From contig CATPBF010000035.1 of NCBI GenBank assembly GCA_955652585.1, forward strand, positions 1 through 16,096: DNA of 16,096 nucleotides, read 5' to 3'. The translations under genes were made by a program, and so were the position numbers. Within the stretch, counting starts at the first letter, position 1. The number at the start of each line of letters is the position of its first letter. Positions 13,552-16,096 of this stretch are shown piece by piece. A model generated the notes under the pieces. The model did not search any database and was not told the DNA's origin. It was given only the letters and a program-made list of their open reading frames with translations. This stretch comes from Candidatus Dormiibacterota bacterium. Its GTDB lineage: Bacteria; Chloroflexota; Dormibacteria; Dormibacterales; Dormibacteraceae.

Positions 13552-14692
13552 CGTAAGAGCGCTGGCTGGGATCCGATACAGCCTTTCGCACGCCGGCGAC
13601 CTGAGCCGGCTGGTCGCGCCGCCGTATGACGTCATCTCCGAGGCGGACCTCTCTAGGTACAGGTCGCTCTCACCTTTCAACGTCGTTCACGTCACGCGGC
13701 CGGGCACCCACTACGACAGCGCCGCCAGAACGTTCGAAGAGTGGGAGCGCGACGGCATCCTCCAGGCCGATGAGCCGTCGATGTACGTCCATGAGGTCGC
13801 ATTCAACGGCCGGCGCCGCCGCGACCTCATCGCGGCGCTCCGGCTGCAGCCGTACGACGACCGAATGGTGCTGCCACACGAGCGCACGCATCGCGGGCCG
13901 AAGGAAGATCGGCTGGCCCTGATGCGTGCCACGCACGTGAGCCTCGAGCCGCTCTGGTTTGTGTACGAAGGACGCGCCAGTGGGCTGCAGCAGATAACCG
14001 AAGTCGTGAGCCGGCGTTCACCGGCGGTGGAGTTTCTGGGGCCCGAGGAAACCGAGCATCGCCTTTGGACGGTCACCGACCGGGTGATTCATGCCGCTGT
14101 GCATGCGGCTTTCGAGAGCCTGCCGGCGCTCATCGCGGATGGGCACCACCGATACGAGACCGCGCTGGCTTACGCCGAAGAGGTCGGCGGCGCGACCGAC
14201 GCCGTCTCCCGCTTCACCCTGGCGCTCCTTACCGACATCGACGATCCCGGTCTGGAGGTGCTGCCCACCCATCGGGTGCTGAAGGCCGGCGTCGCGGTCA
14301 CCGGAGGCGAGGAAGCGCCTTCGCTGGAGGCAACCCTGGCTGGTCTCCGCGGCCGGGTGGCCGCCGGCGTTTACCACGACCATCGATTCGAGGTCCTGCC
14401 GTTGGAAGGGAGCGTGGCCCTGGTGGAGTTACACGAGCAGGTGATCGACAACATCCTCGGTAAGCGCAACCCCGAGGACTTCCTGCTCTACACCCGCGAC
14501 GCGGCCGAGGCGGTGCGCTGGGTGGATGAAGGCATCGGGGTGGGCGCCTTCTTCCTCGACGCGCCCGACCTCAGGCAGGTTTTGAAGCTGGCGCAGGAGG
14601 GGAAGGTACTTCCTCAGAAGAGCACCTACTTTTACCCGAAGCCGCCTTCCGGGATGGTATTTCTCCGGCTCGATCCCAACCGGCGGCTATAG
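13490..14692 (+). CDS. DUF1015 family protein
   Basis: Up to 400 residues are encoded. Family signatures, numbered from GTG 13490, are ALAGIRY (24-30), LVAPPYDVIS (41-50), VLPHERTHRGPKEDRLALM (128-146) and IADGHHRYETALAYAEE (215-231). The DGHHR motif resembles the one in ParB/sulfiredoxin-like proteins, some of which are free-serine kinases. DUF1015 genes also recur beside serA in other phyla, so a role in serine or phosphoserine metabolism is a reasonable inference; the biochemical activity is not established to my knowledge. The start is a problem: conserved sequence begins about residue 19 (ADVRALAG), where only ATA (13544) is available. The sole normal start, GTG 13490, overlaps serA by 62 bp. 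Confidence 0.85.
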   Translation: MRWPACPTSATWSSGAPPIADVRALAGIRYSLSHAGDLSRLVAPPYDVISEADLSRYRSLSPFNVVHVTRPGTHYDSAARTFEEWERDGILQADEPSMYVHEVAFNGRRRRDLIAALRLQPYDDRMVLPHERTHRGPKEDRLALMRATHVSLEPLWFVYEGRASGLQQITEVVSRRSPAVEFLGPEETEHRLWTVTDRVIHAAVHAAFESLPALIADGHHRYETALAYAEEVGGATDAVSRFTLALLTDIDDPGLEVLPTHRVLKAGVAVTGGEEAPSLEATLAGLRGRVAAGVYHDHRFEVLPLEGSVALVELHEQVIDNILGKRNPEDFLLYTRDAAEAVRWVDEGIGVGAFFLDAPDLRQVLKLAQEGKVLPQKSTYFYPKPPSGMVFLRLDPNRRL

Positions 14693-14693
14693 T
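14688..14693 (+). promoter_or_regulatory. -10 box TATAGT upstream of the FmdB-like gene
   Basis: TATAGT overlaps the DUF1015 stop codon. Initiation near 14700 would give a leader of about 20 nt that is A-rich (14703-14720) and lacks a GGAGG-type site. No -35 was identified. Confidence 0.35.
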
Positions 14694-14720
14694 TAGGAAC
14701 CCGAAAAAAGAAACAAGAAA

Positions 14721-15092
14721 ATGCCAACTTACGGTTACCGCTGCAGCAATTGCGGCCACGAATTCGAGATCCAGCAGAGGATGAGCGACCAGCCGCTGAA
14801 GGCCTGCCCCAAGTGCCAGGGGAAGCTCAACAAGATCCTCTATCCGGTCGGAATCAGCTTCAAGGGCAGCGGGTTCTACACCACCGACTACGGGTCGGGA
14901 AAGAGCGCCGGCAGCGACTCGACCAACGGGTCCGTGAAGAGTTCCGACAAGGCCGCGGCCGAGGCCGGCTCGGAGAGCAAAGCGGAGTCAAAGCCGGAGT
15001 CCAAATCGGAGCCCAAGTCGGAGTCGAAACCGAAATCGGAGCCGAAGTCAACGTCGAAATCGGATTCCAAAACGGAAAGGAAAGCCTCCTAG
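14721..15092 (+). CDS. FmdB-type zinc-ribbon protein with a charged repeat tail
   Basis: The 123-residue protein begins with a compact FmdB/CxxC_CxxC_SSSS domain: MPTYGYRCSNCGHEFE with C8 and C11, then KACPKCQG with C29 and C32, which would bind one zinc. The conserved GISFKGSGFYTTDYG (44-58) completes the family core. From about residue 75 the tail is made only of Lys, Ser, Glu, Pro, Ala and Thr, in tandem KSEPKSESKP-like units. Similar low-complexity tails occur in FmdB proteins of other lineages, but this one is long. The family is suspected to be regulatory; no function is established. The stop is directly followed by the thioredoxin ATG. Confidence 0.85.
   Translation: MPTYGYRCSNCGHEFEIQQRMSDQPLKACPKCQGKLNKILYPVGISFKGSGFYTTDYGSGKSAGSDSTNGSVKSSDKAAAEAGSESKAESKPESKSEPKSESKPKSEPKSTSKSDSKTERKAS
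14977..15085 (+). repeat. Degenerate short tandem repeat coding the K/S/E/P tail
   Basis: Imperfect 12-bp-like units (AAR TCG GAG CCN, Lys-Ser-Glu-Pro) repeat within the 3' part of the FmdB-like gene. Third bases vary, so the repetition is kept at the protein level and is old or under amino-acid selection rather than freshly duplicated. Confidence 0.6.
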
Positions 15093-15428
15093 ATGAGCGA
15101 CATACACGCGGTTACTGACGCCGAATTCGAGTCCGTCGTGCTGAAGGCCGACGGGCCGGTGCTGGTCGATTTCTGGGCGGCCTGGTGCGGCCCATGCCGC
15201 ATGATCGCGCCCATCGTCGAGCAGCTCCACGGCGAGCTCGGCGACAAGGTGACCGTGATGAAGATGGACATCGACGAAAACCCGGCTACGCCTATGTCGC
15301 TGGGGATCATGTCGATCCCGACCGTGATCATCATCAAGGACGGCAAGGCGGCGGATCGGACCGTGGGCTACCGCCCGAACATGAAGGGCGACCTCAAGGC
15401 CAAGCTCGAGGCGCTGATCGGGGTCTGA
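15093..15428 (+). CDS. trxA: Thioredoxin
   Basis: The 111-residue protein is a single classical thioredoxin domain. It has the active site WCGPC (W31, C32, C35), buried D26 in LVDFWA, and cis-proline P76 in MSIPTV. There is no signal peptide, so it acts in the cytoplasm as a dithiol reductant for enzymes such as ribonucleotide reductase and peroxiredoxins. Both active-site positions are cysteine codons (TGC), not TGA, although tRNA-Sec lies nearby. It is adjacent to the FmdB-like gene, with a weak AAAGG upstream, and is followed by a hairpin. Confidence 0.95.
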   Translation: MSDIHAVTDAEFESVVLKADGPVLVDFWAAWCGPCRMIAPIVEQLHGELGDKVTVMKMDIDENPATPMSLGIMSIPTVIIIKDGKAADRTVGYRPNMKGDLKAKLEALIGV

Positions 15429-15440
15429 TCTAGGGCCATA

Positions 15441-15467
15441 CAGGTTTCGCCGGAAGGCGCAAACCTG
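15441..15467 (+). terminator. Hairpin after thioredoxin, probable terminator or processing stem
   Basis: CAGGTTT (15441-15447) pairs with AAACCTG (15461-15467). The stem continues as CGCC/GGCG with one bulged C and a GGAA (GNRA-type) loop, giving 11 bp. Only a poor T-rich stretch (ATTGTTCT) follows, so it may be Rho-assisted. It starts 13 nt after the trxA stop. Confidence 0.55.
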
Positions 15468-15469
15468 GC

Positions 15470-15475
15470 TATTGT
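15470..15475 (+). promoter_or_regulatory. -10 box TATTGT for a probable leaderless transcript
   Basis: TATTGT ends 6 nt before GTG 15482, directly behind the hairpin. No Shine-Dalgarno is visible. Confidence 0.45.
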
Positions 15476-15481
15476 TCTCGC

Positions 15482-15850
15482 GTGCAGGTTGCGATCTACG
15501 CACGCAAGGATCCGGGCGGGAAGCGCTTCCTGACCACCCTGGAGCGGCGGATCGAGCGGCAGGAGATCAGGGCCTGGGAGGTTCGGCGCAAGAACCCGTT
15601 GACACTGGTCCATTCCGGGGACCGCTACGCGAAAGTCCGGGTAACCTTCGTCCCCTCTGGAACGCGGGGCTTCGCCCGAGTCACGAAGGACGGCAAGCTG
15701 GGCGCCTTTCGCTCGCCCGAGCCGACGCTGGTGGCCACCATTGTCGGCCCGTCACAGGTCGATCGCGTGGTGAGCTTCCTGGTCGGCCTGATGACCCGTC
15801 ATGCCGAGCCGCTCGGGGTCGAAGGCATCGGCATCCCGCTGACGGAATAG
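15482..15850 (+). CDS. Hypothetical basic protein, 122 residues
   Basis: I do not recognise this protein. It has no cysteine, signal peptide or membrane helix. The N-terminal half is Arg/Lys-rich (LERRIERQEIRAWEVRRKNP) and the C-terminal half looks like alternating strands and one helix (LVATIVGPSQVDRVVSFLVG). The GTG start is supported by the -10 box 6 nt upstream; the first residues MQVAIYARKDPGG read naturally. It lies between the thioredoxin terminator and selC. The stop TAG is 14 bp before the tRNA, so the two might be co-transcribed. Confidence 0.55.
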   Translation: MQVAIYARKDPGGKRFLTTLERRIERQEIRAWEVRRKNPLTLVHSGDRYAKVRVTFVPSGTRGFARVTKDGKLGAFRSPEPTLVATIVGPSQVDRVVSFLVGLMTRHAEPLGVEGIGIPLTE

Positions 15851-15864
15851 CATCTTTCCAGGCT

Positions 15865-15964
15865 GGGGATGATTGGGGGCTGGTGCCTCCCGCGGTCTTC
15901 AAAACCGTTTGCGGGGCGCTGCTGAGGCGTCCTGGGTGGGTTCGATTCCCATCCATCCCCGCCA
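15865..15964 (+). tRNA. selC: tRNA-Sec (anticodon TCA)
   Basis: The gene folds as a selenocysteine tRNA. The acceptor is GGGGATG (15865-15871) with CATCCCC (15954-15960). The D stem has six pairs, GGGGGC/GCCTCC, with only a four-base loop TGGT (15875-15890). The anticodon arm is GCGGT-CTTCAAA-ACCGT with TCA at 15899-15901. A long variable arm follows, then the T loop TTCGATT, discriminator G and encoded CCA (15962-15964). Acceptor plus T stem total 13 pairs, as in bacterial tRNA-Sec. The long D stem with a tiny loop excludes tRNA-Ser and suppressor tRNAs. It implies SelA, SelB and SelD elsewhere in the genome. Confidence 0.92.
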
Positions 15965-16096
15965 CTTTCTGCGGCGATGACCGCCAAGTTGACAGCCAAA
16001 ACCACCAACGGTTTTCTGAACCGTCTGCGGGCTTGGCGAAACTCAGGGCAGGATCTTGTGGGAAAGTCGGCCCACGAAAGGACAGACCTACCGGCC
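15965..16096. other. Right edge after selC, unassigned
   Basis: A frame from ATG 15977 stays open to the last base (40 codons, starting MTAKLTAKTTNGFLNRLRAW), with no ribosome-binding site seen. A second frame is also open, so coding is unproven. A 6-bp stem AAAACC/GGTTTT (15998-16015) is present. The segment could start a selenocysteine gene or belong to an element inserted at selC. Confidence 0.25.

Noticed and set aside
15799..16008. Minus-strand frame with GWESNPP-like sequence across selC
   Set aside because: This is the antisense translation of a tRNA with a long variable arm, a well-known false protein call.

Overview
High-GC bacterial chromosome segment (about two thirds G+C by eye). 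It has no CRISPR array and no recognisable transposase. The gene set is rpsF-ssb-rpsR, an EF-G paralogue, a serine-type aminotransferase next to serA and a DUF1015 gene, an FmdB-type protein, thioredoxin and tRNA-Sec. Several genes seem to start directly at the transcript 5' end, with a TANNNT -10 box 6-9 nt before the start codon. Together this suggests an uncultured Terrabacteria lineage near Chloroflexota/Candidatus Dormibacterota. That placement is inference from style and gene order only.

Layout. 1-149: probably the truncated 5' part of a minus-strand gene that runs off the window, with a striking dyad (172-197) at its promoter. 150-371: no convincing gene. 372-4423 (minus): an EF-G-like GTPase, then FAD glycerol-3-phosphate dehydrogenase (GlpA type), then a 131-residue single-cluster Fe-S protein, read as one unit. 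4424-4694: divergent, highly structured intergenic region. 4695-7753 (plus): a 74-residue hypothetical, an HTH/M24-peptidase fusion, a repeat-containing gap, a CxxC hypothetical, and an XRE regulator with its own dyad. 7755-9263 (minus): two tandem paralogues of a membrane-anchored His-rich domain, end to end with the XRE gene. 9361-10521 (plus): rpsF-ssb-rpsR, preceded by a leader hairpin resembling the S6:S18 autoregulatory element. 10614-14692 (plus): class V aminotransferase, a second copy of the intergenic repeat, serA and DUF1015. 14721-15850 (plus): FmdB-like zinc ribbon, thioredoxin and an unknown basic protein. 15865-15964 (plus): selC (tRNA-Sec). 15965-16096: the right edge, with an open frame that cannot be assigned.

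How the genes relate. GlpA and its small Fe-S partner look like a minimal membrane-associated electron-transfer dehydrogenase. The aminotransferase, SerA and DUF1015 genes look like a serine/hydroxypyruvate/phosphoglycerate unit. The two His-rich paralogues share 8 His and 2 Cys and are the best candidate in the window for an undescribed (metal- or redox-related) function. tRNA-Sec shows that the organism probably makes selenoproteins, but I found no convincing in-frame UGA selenoprotein here.
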